Source: Pythium myriotylum
Lineage: Eukaryota; Oomycota; Peronosporomycetes; Pythiales; Pythiaceae
Length of the DNA: 64,000 nt
Direction: 5' to 3'
Assembly (NCBI GenBank): GCA_023091665.1
Contig: JALJCQ010000017.1
Coordinates: forward strand, 2,418,001-2,482,000
A model generated the notes under the pieces. That model was given only the letters and a program-made list of their open reading frames with translations, searched no databases and had not been told where the DNA came from. The translations under genes were made by a program, and so were the position numbers. Each line of letters starts with the position of its first letter. The first letter of the stretch is position 1. This document shows, piece after piece, positions 50,270 to 61,269 of this stretch.

Positions 50270-51025
50270 ATCAAGAACTGAGCAGTAGGCGCAAAGCCAA
50301 GAAGACGAAGTGGCTGGAGAGCGAATAGAGATCCGACAATGGGGTTTCTCGATCGGATTCTGCTTAATCGCTGTTTTCTTGTGCTGCGTTAATCTGGTCT
50401 CATTGTCGTTGTCTCGTAGATGGTCTGGTGGATCTCTACCCTGCGTATTCTTTTACTTTTCCCGCTTGACGCTCACGATTTAATCAACTAACTGATCTCA
50501 CGGAACGGATGTGCAGACAAAACGAATAGCTATTGCCAGACTATGCAATTTTTCTCCCGTCATGAATTCGCTCATATCTCTCATCTAAGATCGGCTGTAC
50601 AGTAATGTTATTGAAGATTGGGAGCCAAGCTGCAAACCGCTTGATGTTCTTCAAGTGAGGAGTTTCGGTTCGCCACCAGGAAGGAAAGCATCTTGCATCC
50701 GTTACTTCACTGAAGGCTCTCCTAGCGTTTACAGAACTTAGTCGTACCGTTTCAGAAATGTTTCCTGGGATCTCGGGAAGTCAGCAAGGAGGAGAGCACA
50801 ACATCAAAGCAAAGCTGCGGGTTGCGATTTTTTTGGATCAAGATGAGCAACAGCATACACACACAGTGTAAAATGAGTCAAGAACTGACAAGAACATCAC
50901 TTGAGAAGGAAAATGCACGAGTGCTCCGGTGGGGAAAACTACATCAAGTTATTTTAAACGCAATGATCAAAACCCGCAGACGTGGAAGCGGGGAGGAGTG
51001 GATGAACGAATTCACGAGGTGCGGC
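50270..51025. other. intergenic, no gene
   Basis: Between converging ends of the JmjC gene and the subtilisin at 51026. An open frame at 50822-51835 on the plus strand is antisense to the subtilisin. Confidence 0.55.
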
Positions 51026-52663
51026 TTAGTTGTATGGCACGCAGTAGCCGAGAGTCGAGCTCCAGGTGCAATCGTTCGAGAAGTAGCACGCGAAGAAGCT
51101 CAAGTTGCGGCAAGCGTCCGTTGGCGCAGGAGTCGGCGCGCTCGTGGTCGGAGCTGGTGTCTTGGTGGTCGGGGCCGGTGTCTTGGTGGTCGGAGCAGGC
51201 GTTTTCGTGGTCGGCGTTGGGGCGACAGTGGGAGCGGTGGTTGTCGGGGTAGGAGTCACAGACGAGGAGCCGGCGATCTTGAGCGCGTTGATACGACCGT
51301 AACCGTACTGGTTGTTAGGGAATGTGCCATCCTGGGTGTTTCCACACGTGTATCCCGTGGACGCGAGCGTCGTGGTGTCAACTCCAGCGGTGAGAGCAGC
51401 CTTCACCTGGTCATAGGTGAGTCCAGGCTTGGCAGCGAGGAGCAGCGCAACAGTGCCCGTCACGTGCGGGGTTGCCATCGACGTGCCCGAGATCGTGTTA
51501 TACGCAGTCGTGCTCGTGTACCAGGCCGAGCGGACTTGGTAGCCAGGAGCCGAGACGTCTGGCTTGAGCGTACCAGCGGTCGACGGCCCCTTGCTCGAGA
51601 AGCTGGCGAGGCTGTCGCTCGAGTCAGTGGCGCCGACAGCAATAACGTTCGTGTAGTCGCCTGGGGAACTCGCGGTGGTACACGCGGGACCTTCGTTGCC
51701 GTTCGCAAAGATCGGAATGATGCCAGCCGTCTGCCAGGCACTCACCGCCGAGGCGAAGAACGAGTCTCCCTGGCCTCCGCCCCACGAGTTGCTGACGACG
51801 TGAGGAGCCTTGGTGCAGTCCTTGTTGTTGCCTGACGGATCAGTGGGGCACGTGATAAACTGCGCGCAAGAGAGGAGGTCCGCCTCTGAGCATCCCGAAG
51901 ATGTACACGCACGACAGGCGATCCAGGTTGCACCCGGAGCGACGCCGATACCACCCGAGCCGGCGATCGTGCCCATGGTGTGGCTACCATGACCCTGGTC
52001 ATCGTAAGGCGTCGTCTTCTTGGCAGTAGGATCGTACCAGCCGTACGAGCTGCGCCAGTTGTTCTTGAGAGCTTCGTGCGTGTACAAAACTCCGGTGTCG
52101 ATGGAGGAGACGACAATGCCGACACCCGTGTTACCAGCCGCCCAGACGCTCGGAGCACTAATCTTGGTGACACCCCACTCGTTGGCGAGGACGTTAGCAG
52201 TCGTGTTGGCCGTGGACTCGATGGTGATCTTGGGCAGCGGCAAGATCTGCTCTTCGCGGATCTCGCCAATCGTCGAGATGGCTGCGAGCTTCTCAACGAG
52301 CTCGATGGTCGCGTCCTTGATGTAACGCTGGTTGGTGACCCAGAACTGCTCCGTCTTGGAGAAGAGCGGAGTTCCAGTTGACGATTCCTGCGCGAAGACC
52401 ACATCGAGCTGAGCCTGCGACGTCTTCGCATGGGCATCGAGCTTGTTGACCAGCGCCTCAATCTTGGCTCCACGCGAAGGGTACGAGGCCTCCTGCACGG
52501 AGTTGAGCGGCACCGTTGTGCCTTCCTTCATGGTTACGATGAGGTTGACGGTGCCTTGCTGACGGAGGGTGCGGTGAACTCCTGGGTGCACGCGCGGCAG
52601 TGCCGAAGCAGAGCCCAAGAGGAGCGTTGCGGCAGCGACGAGGGCGGAGAAGTTGGTGAGCAT
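51026..52663 (-). CDS. secreted subtilisin-like protease with Thr/Pro stalk (I)
   Basis: 545 residues from the ATG at 52663, where the signal peptide (MLTNFSALVAAATLLLGSASA) starts; 30 upstream codons lack this character. Propeptide from PRVHPGVHRTLRQQ. S8 domain with Asp189 (SIDTGV), His225 (GHGSH), oxyanion Asn323 (NGNEG) and Ser395 (GTSMATPH). The stalk includes near-perfect repeats of KTPAPTT and ends in a module with four Cys (ACRNLSFFACYFSNDCTWSS, then C). Closest in plan to genes F and 15957. Its start box is the same as that of 15957. Confidence 0.95.
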   Translation of the reverse strand: MLTNFSALVAAATLLLGSASALPRVHPGVHRTLRQQGTVNLIVTMKEGTTVPLNSVQEASYPSRGAKIEALVNKLDAHAKTSQAQLDVVFAQESSTGTPLFSKTEQFWVTNQRYIKDATIELVEKLAAISTIGEIREEQILPLPKITIESTANTTANVLANEWGVTKISAPSVWAAGNTGVGIVVSSIDTGVLYTHEALKNNWRSSYGWYDPTAKKTTPYDDQGHGSHTMGTIAGSGGIGVAPGATWIACRACTSSGCSEADLLSCAQFITCPTDPSGNNKDCTKAPHVVSNSWGGGQGDSFFASAVSAWQTAGIIPIFANGNEGPACTTASSPGDYTNVIAVGATDSSDSLASFSSKGPSTAGTLKPDVSAPGYQVRSAWYTSTTAYNTISGTSMATPHVTGTVALLLAAKPGLTYDQVKAALTAGVDTTTLASTGYTCGNTQDGTFPNNQYGYGRINALKIAGSSSVTPTPTTTAPTVAPTPTTKTPAPTTKTPAPTTKTPAPTTSAPTPAPTDACRNLSFFACYFSNDCTWSSTLGYCVPYN

Positions 52664-52718
52664 CGTGCTTGAGGAGAAGCTTCTCTTCAGTTGGAGGCGA
52701 CTTGAGAGGCGCTTGGCA

Positions 52719-52733
52719 AGTTGGAGAATGAGA
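52719..52733 (-). promoter_or_regulatory. Inr/FPR-like start region of subtilisin I
   Basis: TCTCATTCTCCAACT on the minus strand, 56-70 nt before the ATG; identical to the core of the box at 17641-17656. Confidence 0.6.
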
Positions 52734-53936
52734 AGCGTTCCAAACCCATCCAAACCTGGACAGGAATCGTTTGCAGTTGATCACCTCGGGACCTTCGGAG
52801 GAGGCGAGACGAAGAACCTTGTTGTACGGCCCATGGCAGGAGAGGTTAGATGAGTTTTGTTCGCTTGGGTTGCAGACGAATCCCAACGTCTGGTTTCCTA
52901 GAAGGGCGTATGTTCTGTTCTCAGCCTCTTCGAAATTCTACAAACCTGTTGCTGCGCCGTTGCTGCGCCAGTGTACGGTGCACTGGTGCAGCGTCGAGTG
53001 TGAAGATTTCCCCGCACAAGGCTTGCGGAGGAAGATGAGAATGACAACAAGAGGCCAGAAAGTGGCTACATCCGTCCCACTGACCGATCTGAGAACATCC
53101 TTCAAGACGGCAATCGGACCTCTCCGTTCGGATCAATCGAGCTGGGACGCAGCTCCTGTGTTGGGAAGCAACAAAAGCCTCCAGAATGCGATGTGTGATC
53201 GTCAGGAGCGAAGATTCGTCATCATCGTATGCGACGGATTTGCCATTCCCCTCTACCCGGTATTCTTCCAAATGACATGATCTTCAAGGCTCGATGCCTC
53301 AACTCTCTCTAGCTAACATCGTCGCGACGTTTTCGAAGTTTCCAGAAAGGAGGTCGATACTGTGTTTTGTCATCGAGCCCTTCGGTGTTGGGTGCATCTT
53401 CGTGCATTACCTTCTAAGTTGCCCCATGAGCTTTGTCTTCCTCACGTGGAGATACTAATTTATGTTTGGCAGCTCGAGAAGACTCCTGAGCTCATGAGAT
53501 GGGCCTTGATGATGTTGGGGAAGTGAGCAGCGCCTGGTGATCTCCAAGTGGTACTTGTCCCCGACGTTCTCAGACGTCTCGGTCCATGCCAAATGCTCAA
53601 ATACTCTCACGGAGTGCGAGACAATAGCGGGATGAGGCGGGCGACTGGATCTTTGTCCCGTCTCGCCCACATCGTCAATCTGATAACCACGACGTGCAAT
53701 GACAGAATAACCTCTACGAACCAATATTGATGTGATCATGAGGCCAATACCCAGAGAAGAAGTTTGATGAGCAGTCTCTATTATTTGATCACAACCACTC
53801 AATTTGTCTTCGTGGGAAGCTGTGATCGGTAAGGATTCCGTTCACGACAATGGCAGCCCTGGGTACACGTATTGCACATCGTGGCCCCCTGTCGACAAGG
53901 CACGAACGTGGTTTGCATCATTCCAAGAACTCAACT
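52734..53936. other. spacer between subtilisins I and J
   Basis: A 169-codon plus-strand frame at 52771-53280 starts at TTG and has no recognisable features; I do not count it as a gene. Nothing else was seen. Confidence 0.5.
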
Positions 53937-55335
53937 CTATGTGTTGGCTTGAAGAGCTTTGAATGCGTTCACGCGGCCATAGCCGTACATGTTGTTCGGG
54001 AAGACGCCGCTCTTCGTCGCACTACATTCCACTGCGGCCGGTGGCAGGTTATTGTATCGGCACTCGACGTGACGGCTGTCCGAACCTGCTCATACGTCAG
54101 GTTCGGGCGGGCAGACAGGAGCAAGGCCACGAGGCCGGCGACATGCGGCGTGGCCATCGAAGTGCCTGTCTTGAGAACGTACTCAGTGTCGCTGAAAGCT
54201 GAGGCCGAGCGTGTGTTCGCGCCAGGTGCGACCACCTCTGGCTTGATGAGGCCGTTCCACGTTGGCCCTTTGCAGCCAGTCCGTCGTTCGCTTCGGTTTG
54301 ACCAACGCTGATCACGTTAGCGTAAGCACCAGGCGTTTGAACGATCTTGCACCCGTCGCGACCGTCGTTGCCGATGGCAAAGACGGGAACAATGCCCAGC
54401 GCGACCCACGTATCGACGGCCTTCTGGAACGCCTGGTTACCATAAAACCCCCACGAATTGCTGACAACGTGCGGCGCCTGGGTGCAATCTTTGATAGTGC
54501 CAGTCGGATCTGTGGGGCAAGCCATGAACTGCATGCATTCCAACACCTTGGACTCGGTCCATGTGCCGTCATCGTCGCGTTTGGGTTTGCAGGAGATCCA
54601 CTGTGCGTTTGGAGCCACGCCGATTCCACCGGCACCGACTAAAGTACCCAGCGTGTGGGTGCCGTGGCCGTCAATATCGTAAGGCTCGGAGGTCTTCTTA
54701 ATCGGGTCGTACCAGCCGAACTCGCGACGAAATCGCCCTCGCACGGCCTCGTGGGTCCACCTCACACCGCTGTCGATGTGGCCGATCACTACGCCATCGC
54801 CCTTGGCTCCTGATGCCCACGCGAGTGGTGCTTGGATCCACTCGACGCCCCACTCAACAGGCGAAGACAAAGCGCGCGTTGCATTCAACGATGTCGTTTG
54901 GTCGATGGCGTCGTCGTGGGAGATAACAGCCTCCTCACTCACACTCTTCACTCCCGGAAGCAGAGATAGCTTCTGTATGAGCTCGAAGGTCGCGTCTTTG
55001 AAGTAGACCTGGTTCGAGATCCAGAAGGCACGCACGTCGCTCGCCAACTGATCATCAACCTTTCGAGCGAGCAGCTGTAAGATTGGCGCTTGACGCTTGG
55101 TCGCCTCGCTCTGGAGGCGATCGATACCGTGAATAATCCTCTCACGGCGAGATGGGAATGCGGTGTTACGAAGGCTCTTAAGGATCGCGTCGCTCGTGTC
55201 CTCGAGAGTGACCATGATATTGACGGCTCCTTGCCGCTGAAGGGTGCGGTGGACTTGATTGTCAATTCTTGGAGCCGCGGCGGATACAGAAATGACGACA
55301 GCGGTGAGCACAGTGAGCGAGGCGATGGTCTGCAT
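53937..55335 (-). pseudogene. subtilisin-like protease broken by frameshifts (J)
   Basis: From the ATG at 55335 (signal peptide MQTIASLTVLTAVVISVSA) the frame carries propeptide and S8 motifs HIDSGV, GHGTH and AIGNDG. Near 54268, in the stretch LASFSSKGP of the paralogues, about 10 bases are missing, and the frame shifts. The rest (GPTWNGLIKPEVVAPG, TGTSMATPHVAG) reads in a second frame. A further change near 54050 leads into FPNNMYGYGRVNAFKAL in a third frame, ending at TAG 53937-53939. All catalytic residues still exist in the DNA, but no single product can contain them. There is no stalk or Cys module. Confidence 0.85.
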
Positions 55336-55841
55336 AGTGCTTGGTCGATCGACTTCACCACTTGATCGAGGAATCAATAATGATCCCGTCCGTGTGAGTC
55401 CCTTCGCCTCGTGACCACGCACCTAGGATCGGAGCGTGAGCTAACTTTCTCGTCGTCACAGAAAGATCCCTCGCATCGCTTGCAGCGCTGCTGATTGGTG
55501 GCTTTCGGAACCATCAGCAGCTCGCGACTAAACAATGCCGATTAGGAATGTCTGACAGCTCATGGCTCCCAAGCTTTTCGATGACTGAGGCGACTCGCTG
55601 ATCGGCCGAGCCTTTCGCCGCCTTGTCGGTAAACATTTGTAGAACAGCAGACCAATCAACTGTATTATGTGTGTGGTCGACGACCAAACGAATCAGTATC
55701 GATTCGTCCCTTCCGCGCCTTAAGCTTGACAAACTGATCATGTATTTTGTCAAAAAATGCGGCTCCATTGTGGAATTCTGGCAATTTGCTGTTGCGGACT
55801 TGCCCTCGCACCCTCCACCACTCGAGTGACAATCGCACACC
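55336..55841. other. intergenic, no gene
   Basis: Downstream of the PAN gene and upstream of subtilisin J; a long minus-strand frame here (from 55514) is a shadow of the PAN gene. Confidence 0.5.
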
Positions 55842-56402
55842 TCAACCCTGTAGCATGTGCTGGTACGAGAACTTTCCCGGAGCGTAGACGCACGGCGCCT
55901 GGCCGCTCTTGCACCAGCAAGTCCCGGCATTGTAGTTGCTCCACGTGAACAGACGCTCCTTTTCAAAGCAGTATACGTAGTCACTCGCCGGTTTGTTGGC
56001 CGCGTCCTGGCCCGGCATGTCACAGTCCGCGACCACGTATGGCGGATTGGGGCTACCAACGTCGACAGGTACGTACATGAATATACCCGAGATCGCCCCA
56101 CTCTTGTATAAAGGGAAGGAACCACTGGACTTGAGCCAGCAAGTTCCTCCTTGGTAGTTTGTCCACGTAAACCCCTCGCAGTTGCTGTTTTGCTGGCATC
56201 GGCTCCAGCATCCGTCGTAGCCAGGCTCGTGGACGGAGCCAATGTTCCTTCCAGAAAAGTCCATGTCGACTTGGAAGCGTTTGCATTGAGCATTGACGAG
56301 TCGACGGTCATTGCGTGTCAAATGAGTCGAGTTGGAATCGGCCGGAAGTGCAGAGACTGAAGTGGCTGCGAGAACAGCGGAGGCAAATGAGGCGATGCGC
56401 AT
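55842..56402 (-). CDS. secreted PAN/Apple-domain protein
   Basis: 186 residues from the ATG at 56402 (signal peptide MRIASFASAVLAATSVSALP). The first PAN-type repeat (about 39-95) shows C...CWSRCQQNSNCEGFTWTNYQGGTCWLKSSG, the six-Cys pattern of the fold. A second, shortened repeat (about 125-180) keeps DYVYC and FTWSNYNAGTCWCKSG but lacks part of the first half. PAN domains bind carbohydrate or protein; in the oomycete CBEL protein they accompany cellulose-binding modules. No cellulose-binding module is present here. It lies next to the GH7 and GH5 genes. Confidence 0.85.
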   Translation of the reverse strand: MRIASFASAVLAATSVSALPADSNSTHLTRNDRRLVNAQCKRFQVDMDFSGRNIGSVHEPGYDGCWSRCQQNSNCEGFTWTNYQGGTCWLKSSGSFPLYKSGAISGIFMYVPVDVGSPNPPYVVADCDMPGQDAANKPASDYVYCFEKERLFTWSNYNAGTCWCKSGQAPCVYAPGKFSYQHMLQG

Positions 56403-57186
56403 TGCGATGCCGGTGATCTCACGCTGGACGGAGAAGGAGTGCAAACGAAGCTCAGTACCAGTGGCTGCCTTCGCATCTTCACTGGAAGCGGTTCGGAGTT
56501 GACCTCTCGCACAAGCGACGAGACAAGAGTGATATATTCGATTTCGGCCACGTCACGACGTCGATCTCCATGCGTACAAAATTCGATCAATATAATCGAA
56601 ATAAAGCGGTCATAATTTCAAGGGTTTCAATCAACGATAATTGTACTCTTTTGCATAGTTTGTAACCAAATTATTACGAATATAAAATATCAAAGACTCT
56701 GTGTAGAGTAACTCTTCAATGTTCTATATCTGGCTGTGCCCGGACAGAGAGGCTGTGCCCGTACAGAGAGGCCATTGGACTTGTGGCCAACACGAAACTT
56801 CAAGCGTGTCCACCCGAGCTGTGCCCCTTCCAGATCTACCGTCAGCGAGGCCCGTGCGAGTGTTTGCGCATCGCTCTACTCGGATTCGTGAACGCACGTG
56901 AGTGGGCGTCGCAGCAATCGTGCGCCTCGAGGATGCGACGAAGTCCGGATGGTCCAACGAGAGCCTCCTGCGGGGCACAATGCGAGGCGCCTGAATTGTT
57001 CAGTGTGAAGTTTCTGTGGCTAGCATGCCACGGATCCGGACGGGACGATCGCATCGAAGGCGATGCACCGGTTGACTATTTTTGCTGGGAAAATCTTCAT
57101 TGCGTTGAACGAACGTTCAGGAACAGCAGCTTCTCATGACTCGCGACGACAGAACTATCCTCAACCATGCTGTGCACGTGTTCTCT
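56403..57186. other. spacer between PAN and GH7 genes
   Basis: No gene. An AT-rich stretch at 56575-56720. Two 15-bp near repeats (CTGTGCCCGGACAGA and CTGTGCCCGTACAGA) at about 56732 and 56752. Confidence 0.5.
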
Positions 57187-57202
57187 CCTCAGTTCGCAAT
57201 TG
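57187..57202 (+). promoter_or_regulatory. Inr/FPR-like start region of the GH7 gene
   Basis: CCTCAGTTCGCAATTG, matching 13 of 16 positions of GCTCATTYYNCAWTTT, 26-41 nt before the ATG. Confidence 0.5.
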
Positions 57203-57227
57203 ACGCTCCACAAGACACTATCTCACC

Positions 57228-58616
57228 ATGAAGATCCCCTCGTGGCTCGCAGTCGTGTTACCGACACTCGCCGCCGGTCAGCAGGTCGGCCAGAGCGAGC
57301 CGGAAATTCACCCCGCATTGCCGACACAACAATGCTCGGCAGGGGGAAGCTGCCAAACTGAATCCACCAAGGTCGTGCTAGACGCCAACTGGCGTTGGTT
57401 GCACAAGGTTGGCGACTACAAGAACTGCTACACGGGCAACTCGTGGGATGCTGCGCTTTGTCCGGATCCCGAAACGTGCGCAAAGAATTGCGCGCTCGAA
57501 GGAGCCAACTATGCCGGCACGTACGGCATCACGACGTCGCAGCACGACCTCAACTTGGGGTTCGTCACCCAGGGCCAATACGGCACGAATGTCGGCTCGC
57601 GAGTCTACCTGCTGCAGGACGACAGCACCTACAAGCTCTTCAACCTGCTCAACCAGGAGTTCGCCTTCGACGTCGACGTCTCGCAGCTGCCCTGTGGGCT
57701 TAATGGCGCTCTCTACTTTGTGGCGATGGATGGGGACGGCGGCAAGGCAAAGTACCCGAATAACAAAGCTGGTGCGGCCTACGGCACGGGCTATTGTGAT
57801 GCGCAGTGCCCGCACGACATCAAGTTCATCAATGGCGAGGCCAACGTCAAGAACTGGGTCGCTAGCGGCTCAGACGCCAACTCGGGTGGCGGCAAGTACG
57901 GCTCGTGCTGTGCGGAACTGGACATCTGGGAGGCCAACAAGATGAGCAACGCCTTCACTTCGCATCCGTGCACGGTGTCGGGCCAGTTCCGCTGCTCGAG
58001 CCCGACCGAGTGCGGCGACGACGCGTCCAAGCAGCGATACAACGGTGTCTGTGACAAGGACGGGTGCGACTTCAACCCGTTCCGCATGGGCAACAAGACG
58101 TTCTACGGCCCCGGTGCGCAGTTTGCCGTGGACACGACCAAGCCCTTCACGGTCGCCACGCAGTTCATCACGGACGACAAGACGGCCAACGGCAACCTCG
58201 TCGAGATCAAGCGCTTCTATAAGCAGAGCGGCAAGATCATCCAGACGCCCAACACCAACTGGAAGGGCATTGATCCGGCCAACTCGATTACCGACGCCAT
58301 GTGCGACCAGGCCAAGCAGGTCTTCGGCGACGTTAACGACCACGCGGCGAAGGGCAAGCTCGCCGCGATGGGTGCCGCGCTGAAGCGAGGCGTCGTGCTG
58401 ACCATGAGTATCTGGGCCGACTACGCTGCGAACCTGCTCTGGCTCGACTCGACGTCTCCTGCGGACAAGAGCCCGGACGCACCGGGGGTCATCCGTGGCT
58501 CCTGTGCGGCGTCCAGCGGCAAACCAACGGAGCTCATTCAGCAGGTGCCAAGCGCGACGGTCAAGTTCAGCAACATTCGAGTCGGTGACATTGGCTCCAC
58601 GACCATAGGTGCGTAA
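57228..58616 (+). CDS. GH7 cellobiohydrolase-like glycoside hydrolase, secreted
   Basis: 462 residues with a signal peptide (about 1-17). The GH7 active-site motif is present: Glu230, Asp232 and Glu235 in ELDIWEAN, with Glu230 the nucleophile and Glu235 the acid/base by family knowledge. Many conserved Cys (for example [15 protein letters not shown]) and the tunnel sequences typical of the family are seen ([43 protein letters not shown]). Length fits a lone catalytic domain; no linker or CBM1 follows. It should release cellobiose from cellulose chain ends outside the cell. Neighbour of GH5 and PAN genes, so part of a wall-degrading group. Confidence 0.95.
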   Translation: MKIPSWLAVVLPTLAAGQQVGQSEPEIHPALPTQQCSAGGSCQTESTKVVLDANWRWLHKVGDYKNCYTGNSWDAALCPDPETCAKNCALEGANYAGTYGITTSQHDLNLGFVTQGQYGTNVGSRVYLLQDDSTYKLFNLLNQEFAFDVDVSQLPCGLNGALYFVAMDGDGGKAKYPNNKAGAAYGTGYCDAQCPHDIKFINGEANVKNWVASGSDANSGGGKYGSCCAELDIWEANKMSNAFTSHPCTVSGQFRCSSPTECGDDASKQRYNGVCDKDGCDFNPFRMGNKTFYGPGAQFAVDTTKPFTVATQFITDDKTANGNLVEIKRFYKQSGKIIQTPNTNWKGIDPANSITDAMCDQAKQVFGDVNDHAAKGKLAAMGAALKRGVVLTMSIWADYAANLLWLDSTSPADKSPDAPGVIRGSCAASSGKPTELIQQVPSATVKFSNIRVGDIGSTTIGA

Positions 58617-59113
58617 GCAGAGATGGATGGAAGGTCAATGGGCTGTTGACGAAGAGGACCAGGAGACAGTAATCGGACGTAATAGCGTCTTTCCTCTGGC
58701 TATTGAATTCGCTTATCTGAAGTATTTTGGTTGAAGTCTTGGCCCTGAGGTTGACTGACAAACCGGAAGATCGCTGATTTCCAACTGACACGTTCCCTCT
58801 AGCAATGGAATCAGATCCCATCTCGCCCATCCTCTTCAAGGAAGACAGTGACCGGTTAACTTTTAAAATTGATTACATGCATAAATAAATCCCACAAATT
58901 ACTCAAAAATACGGACATTTGTTCTTTTCATCTAATAACCGCTTTAAAGAAGAGATTCAACCCAATCAATTCTGATTGTAGCTGCTGGGGAAGGACTGAA
59001 CAATGGCGTGACTCTGTTGCGTCCAGCTGTCAGCACTCGTTCGAAATTCAAGTCTCCATCGCTCTTCCCCGCCACCACCACTTTGGAATCCACCGATAGC
59101 AGCGCAACTCGCC
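58617..59113. other. spacer between GH7 and GH5 genes
   Basis: No gene. A/T-rich near 58860-58960. Confidence 0.5.
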
Positions 59114-60355
59114 ATGGCTCGCCTCGTGCTCGGCATCTTCTCGGCACTCGCCGCCTGCACGGTCTCCGCTATCGACCATCCGTACGAAATTCCCTCGACG
59201 GGCCCTGCGGCTCCTCACTCGATCAGCCGCATCGGACTGAACGCAGAGGCCCAGCAGTCGATTCCGGTCTTCGAGGCTCGACTCGATGGCATTTACATGA
59301 ACGGGGCGCCGTTCAACTTTAAAGGCGCTAACTACTTCGGCATGGAAACCGACATCCTCGTGCCCCATGGACTATGGGGTGGCGACAAGTCGACATCGAT
59401 CCAAAAGATCGCTACGTTCCTCAAGAGCTACAAGTTCAACGCCGTTCGCCTGCCATTCGCAGTGGACGCAGTGCTGCAGAACCTCGCCGTGGACCCGAAG
59501 AACCTTGCAAATGAAGTAGCCTTTCTCAGCGCATACAACAACAAGACGGTTCCATATCTGGACGTGCTGGACCACACCATCAAGGTCTTCGGTGACAACC
59601 AACTCCTTGTGCTTCTCGAAGCCCACAAGCTCAACTACCTCGACAAGATTGGAGAAGTTTGGTATACCTCGGATAGTGATAAGAACAACTTTGAGAACGC
59701 GTGGAAGATTCTCGCGGCGAGGTACAAGGACACGTGGAACGTCGTCGGCGCTGACCTCAAGAACGAGCCGCACGGCAAGGCCACATGGGGCAGCAACGAT
59801 GTCAAGACGGACTGGCGGCTTGCTGCACTCCAGTGGTCTACCAGCATCCTCTCGATCGTTCCTCGTTGGCTGATCTTCGTGGAAGGCACGGAGCGATCGA
59901 GTCGAGACGACCTGATCAAGCCTGCACCGTGGGGCGGCAACTTCCGCGACCTCGAGCGCGCCAACCTCACACTCGCTGTGCCAAACCGCCTCGTGCTGAG
60001 CCCACACGCGTATGGTCCTGACGTGTTACCGCTGATGCCATATCTTTGGAGCTGGTTCATCCCCAAGTACCCCGAGAACTTGCCCGAGATCTGGGATTTC
60101 CACTTCGGCTTCGCCCACCAAAAGTTCGGGCCTGTCGTGTTGGGCGAGTGGGGAGGCAAGTACCGCGCAGACTGGGACAAGAAGTGGGAGAACCGAATGG
60201 CCAAATACTTGAAAGACCGGGGCATCGGCTGGTTCTACTGGTGTATCAACCCTAACGGAGGTGACACAGAGGGGCTTCTGGACGCTGACTGGAACACGCC
60301 GCGTTCGGATAAGCTCGAGATGATGTCAATTTTTGAAGGCACGCCGATTGCGTAG
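59114..60355 (+). CDS. GH5 family glycoside hydrolase, secreted
   Basis: 413 residues with a signal peptide (MARLVLGIFSALAACTVSA). The GH5 fold is shown by FNFKGANYFGMETD, FNAVRLPFAVDAVL, the acid/base Glu218 in DLKNEPHG, SPHAYGPD, and the nucleophile Glu345 in VLGEWGG, with FYWCINPNGGDTEG closing the site. It most resembles the oomycete/bacterial endoglucanase-like GH5 group with the pattern GLWGGDKST; subfamily cannot be fixed by eye. Probably acts on beta-1,4-glucan next to the GH7 enzyme. No carbohydrate-binding module. Initiation context GCCATGG is good. Confidence 0.92.
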   Translation: MARLVLGIFSALAACTVSAIDHPYEIPSTGPAAPHSISRIGLNAEAQQSIPVFEARLDGIYMNGAPFNFKGANYFGMETDILVPHGLWGGDKSTSIQKIATFLKSYKFNAVRLPFAVDAVLQNLAVDPKNLANEVAFLSAYNNKTVPYLDVLDHTIKVFGDNQLLVLLEAHKLNYLDKIGEVWYTSDSDKNNFENAWKILAARYKDTWNVVGADLKNEPHGKATWGSNDVKTDWRLAALQWSTSILSIVPRWLIFVEGTERSSRDDLIKPAPWGGNFRDLERANLTLAVPNRLVLSPHAYGPDVLPLMPYLWSWFIPKYPENLPEIWDFHFGFAHQKFGPVVLGEWGGKYRADWDKKWENRMAKYLKDRGIGWFYWCINPNGGDTEGLLDADWNTPRSDKLEMMSIFEGTPIA

Positions 60356-60485
60356 TTTGCGGAGTTTTTATTTGTGTGGTGTCATAATACTGCTACCTGT
60401 GTTGGTATTGCCTCCGCCTCCCTAGTACTACGTGCTTTTCTATCTCACTTCCCTTGGAATTCGAGCGAGCGCGTCCGTGACATCC
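60356..60485. other. short convergent spacer
   Basis: 130 bp between the converging GH5 and elicitin-like genes; no feature recognised. Confidence 0.5.
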
Positions 60486-60974
60486 CTAGACATAGGGAGC
60501 ACAGACCACTGGGATTCTGTCAATGAAACCGGACCGCATCGCTACACTAAACATTCGGCAGTCCGTCGGAAGTGCAGCTCGCATGTTCGCCACGTACTGC
60601 ATACAAGCGCTGCTGTGACAGAAATCTGGCAGGCTGGAACCGCTCGGGACGGAGAAAGTGGCGACCGCGTAGCCCGCCTGTACAGTACACGACCCAATGT
60701 CCGAAGTTGCGAGCACACGTGAGATTTTGACCAAGTCACATTGTGGCAGACTTCCAAGATCGGGCGTTGGCGCCGGGGCAGGTGTTGGGGCAGGGGTCTG
60801 CGACGGTGTCGGTGCTGGAGCTGGCGTGGTCGGAGCGGGTGCCGATGAGGGAATTGGCGTGGTCGGGAAGGGTGTCGGCAAGGGTAACTGCGCAGGAGAC
60901 GGCGAAGGGCTCGGCGTGGGCTGAGCGGAAGTGAGGCCCCAGAGCGAGATCGCGAACACGGTGATGAGTCTCAT
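60486..60974 (-). CDS. elicitin-like secreted protein with Pro-rich N-terminal stalk
   Basis: 162 residues from the ATG at 60974 (signal peptide [17 protein letters not shown]). A Pro/Ser/Thr repeat region (about 18-75) is followed by an elicitin domain with six Cys (QC..., GSC, DFC, SAC, TDC, VVC), the three-disulfide pattern of the family. Elicitins bind sterols and lipids outside the cell and some are recognised by plants. Here the stalk precedes the domain, whereas elicitin-like proteins usually carry it behind. No C-terminal anchor is seen. The neighbouring locus at 61270 is related. Confidence 0.88.
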   Translation of the reverse strand: MRLITVFAISLWGLTSAQPTPSPSPSPAQLPLPTPFPTTPIPSSAPAPTTPAPAPTPSQTPAPTPAPAPTPDLGSLPQCDLVKISRVLATSDIGSCTVQAGYAVATFSVPSGSSLPDFCHSSACMQYVANMRAALPTDCRMFSVAMRSGFIDRIPVVCAPYV

Positions 60975-61269
60975 GGTGTCTTGGCTTGGCAGGCTGGAGG
61001 AAGATTGGGCAATGACACGATCGAGGCCCGCCTCAAGTTGGTGGATTGATTGGCGTCGATTCGACAAGAAAGATGGGTTGCATTGTGTATCTGTTTGTGG
61101 GTTCATGTGAACCCTCGTTGTCGTCAGAAGAAAAAATAGTGGAGTGTGGGTTCACATTTCATGTTACCACGTCTTAGCAATCCGAAGAGAACTCATTGTG
61201 GGAGAAGAAGATGGTGCGGCCCCCAGCCTGTGATCCAGCTAAGCTGACTCGGTGCTTCTTCGAAGCCAT

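Noticed and set aside
50822..51835. 337-codon plus-strand frame
   Set aside because: Antisense to the stalk and catalytic part of the subtilisin at 51026.
52771..53280. 169-codon frame as a gene
   Set aside because: Begins at TTG, no family features, no supporting context.
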